From the NCBI RefSeq assembly GCF_000715205.1, contig NZ_JOTP01000005.1:163689-227688 (forward strand): a DNA stretch of 64,000 nucleotides. Direction: 5' to 3'. Below, in pieces: positions 63,544 through 64,000 of the stretch (its first letter is position 1; the number at the start of each line of letters is the position of its first letter). The notes under the pieces were generated by a model. The model worked only from the letters and a program-made list of their open reading frames with translations, made no database searches and had not been told where the DNA came from. The stretch comes from Bacillus zhangzhouensis (GTDB lineage Bacteria > Bacillota > Bacilli > Bacillales > Bacillaceae). Made by a program: the position numbers and the translations under genes.

Positions 63544-63610
63544 ATATAACCGTTCTACCGGAAAGCCGGGGGACACTGATCATTACAGCATAAGAGCTGT
63601 GTGATTGCTG
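63455..63610 (+). repeat. 156-bp direct repeat, copy 1
   Basis: Covers the 3' half of the XtrA-like gene and its terminator region. Matches 63640-63795 with three base differences, all in the last 45 bp. In this copy the terminator stem is degraded. Confidence 0.92.
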
Positions 63611-63639
63611 TAAATCTTTTATTTTTTGAATTGTCGAAA

Positions 63640-63795
63640 CGCTGCCGTCTCACGGGGAAACAAAGATCGTTACACATGACAACAAGGTAACTCGTGTTAA
63701 TTTCAACGAAGGCGAGTTATTCGAGTAAATATAACCGTTCTACCGGAAAGCCGGGGGACACTGATCATGACAGCATAAGCGCTGTGTGATTGGTG
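63640..63795 (+). repeat. 156-bp direct repeat, copy 2 (XtrA-like gene tail)
   Basis: Second copy, 29 bp after the first; it repeats the last codons of the XtrA-like frame (stop at 63728) as a non-coding remnant and the terminator. Confidence 0.92.
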
Positions 63796-63806
63796 TCCCT
63801 TTTTTA
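63755..63806 (+). terminator. Terminator at the end of the phage early operon
   Basis: GGGACACTGATCA pairs with TGATTGGTGTCCC, the inner ACAGC with GCTGT, followed by seven T. A strong stop. Confidence 0.75.
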
Positions 63807-63829
63807 TTTTCAGAAAAGGAGAAAGCAAA

Positions 63830-64000
63830 TTGAAAACGTTGAGAGCTGCTTTTATAAAAGCGGGTTATAAATCTATGCCAACTAAAAGAACTGACGTTCC
63901 CGAGAACAGATGTACCTGAAATCGCACGCAGGAGCTTTCAGAAAGAGAGTTAAGAGAGCTTATGGGTATTTATCGCCCAACATATAAAAGAGGGCGTGGC
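63830..64000 (+). pseudogene. Phage gene with in-frame TGA, cut by the window edge
   Basis: TTG start after AAAAGGAG gives MKTLRAAFIKAGYKSMPTKR... to a TGA at 63917. The same frame then stays open to the edge with ELSERELRELMGIYRPTYKR, which has the look of a conserved phage protein tail. Either a nonsense mutation, or the short frame is the real 29-residue product, or the second part belongs to another gene. Not recognised with certainty. Confidence 0.4.

Noticed and set aside
63910..63987. Short frame MYLKSHAGAFRKRVKRAYGY... near the right edge.
   Set aside because: No ribosome binding site and a competing, better frame overlaps it.
1..64000. tRNA or rRNA genes and insertion sequences.
   Set aside because: No cloverleaf with CCA end, no rRNA-like block and no transposase frame was found by reading. 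A covariance-model search would be needed to exclude small RNAs.

Overview
The window reads as a low-GC Firmicute chromosome of the Bacillus pumilus group (pumilus, altitudinis or safensis). Gene order from zwf and rnz through yqjL, yqjM, yqjN, proI, yqjP, yqjQ, coaA, the yqj and yqk genes, spoIIM, fur, xerD, drm, punA, dacF, spoIIA, sigF, spoVA, lysA, ypuA and ppiB follows the B. subtilis yqj-yqk-spoVA region. An Endonuclease Q homologue next to nudF, an expansin and an extra subtilisin fit B. pumilus. The species call is an inference from gene content, made without any search. Layout: 1-3.3 kb is the end of a beta-glucoside PTS locus (EIIC, GH1 6-phospho-beta-glucosidase, GntR/UTRA regulator). 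3.3-11.1 kb is the conserved zwf-rnz-aminotransferase-yqjL-yqjM-yqjN block. 11.1-14.7 kb is an insertion between yqjN and proI: a strong promoter, a 21-bp dyad, a 9-codon gene with a perfect ribosome binding site, a 12-bp hairpin, then a HemN-like radical SAM enzyme, an MFS exporter, a DinB-fold protein and a 47-residue protein. This is the best candidate for an undescribed system, either an ultrashort-precursor RiPP or an arrest-peptide-controlled resistance operon. 14.7-33.7 kb returns to the core: T-box-controlled proI, yqjP/yqjQ, a CoA-disulfide-reductase-like enzyme, coaA, a LexA-controlled polYB-yqjX pair, acetyltransferases, an expansin, a Rap-Phr cassette whose phr lies wholly inside the rap frame, and nudF-endonuclease Q. 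33.8-50.9 kb holds a subtilisin, spoIIM, fur, xerD, nucleoside salvage, and the sporulation genes dacF, spoIIAA-AB-sigF and spoVAA-AF, then lysA, ypuA and ppiB. From 51.5 kb to the right edge is a prophage. A large serine recombinase sits exactly against the 3' half of an interrupted MFS gene, so the left attachment site lies at about 51.53 kb; the right end is outside the window. Its immunity region has divergent Xre-type genes and three copies of a 15-bp AAGAC-N5-GTCTT operator. The early/replication operon encodes Gam-like, RecA-like ATPase, SSB-like DUF669, primase-helicase, ERCC4 nuclease, FbpA-like, metallopeptidase and PAPS-reductase-like proteins. A GGGTTAAT iteron and AT-rich stretch after the primase looks like the phage origin. 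The last kilobase carries a 150-bp perfect direct repeat of an upstream phage gene and a 156-bp near-perfect duplication, which break an XtrA-like gene. How the genes work together: sigma-H, sigma-F and sigma-G promoters and the spoIIA/spoVA genes form the forespore programme; sigma-M-type promoters sit before yqjL and ypuA; LexA, PerR and T-box elements are visible at polYB, fur and proI. All calls come from reading sequence and recalled family knowledge; no database search was run.
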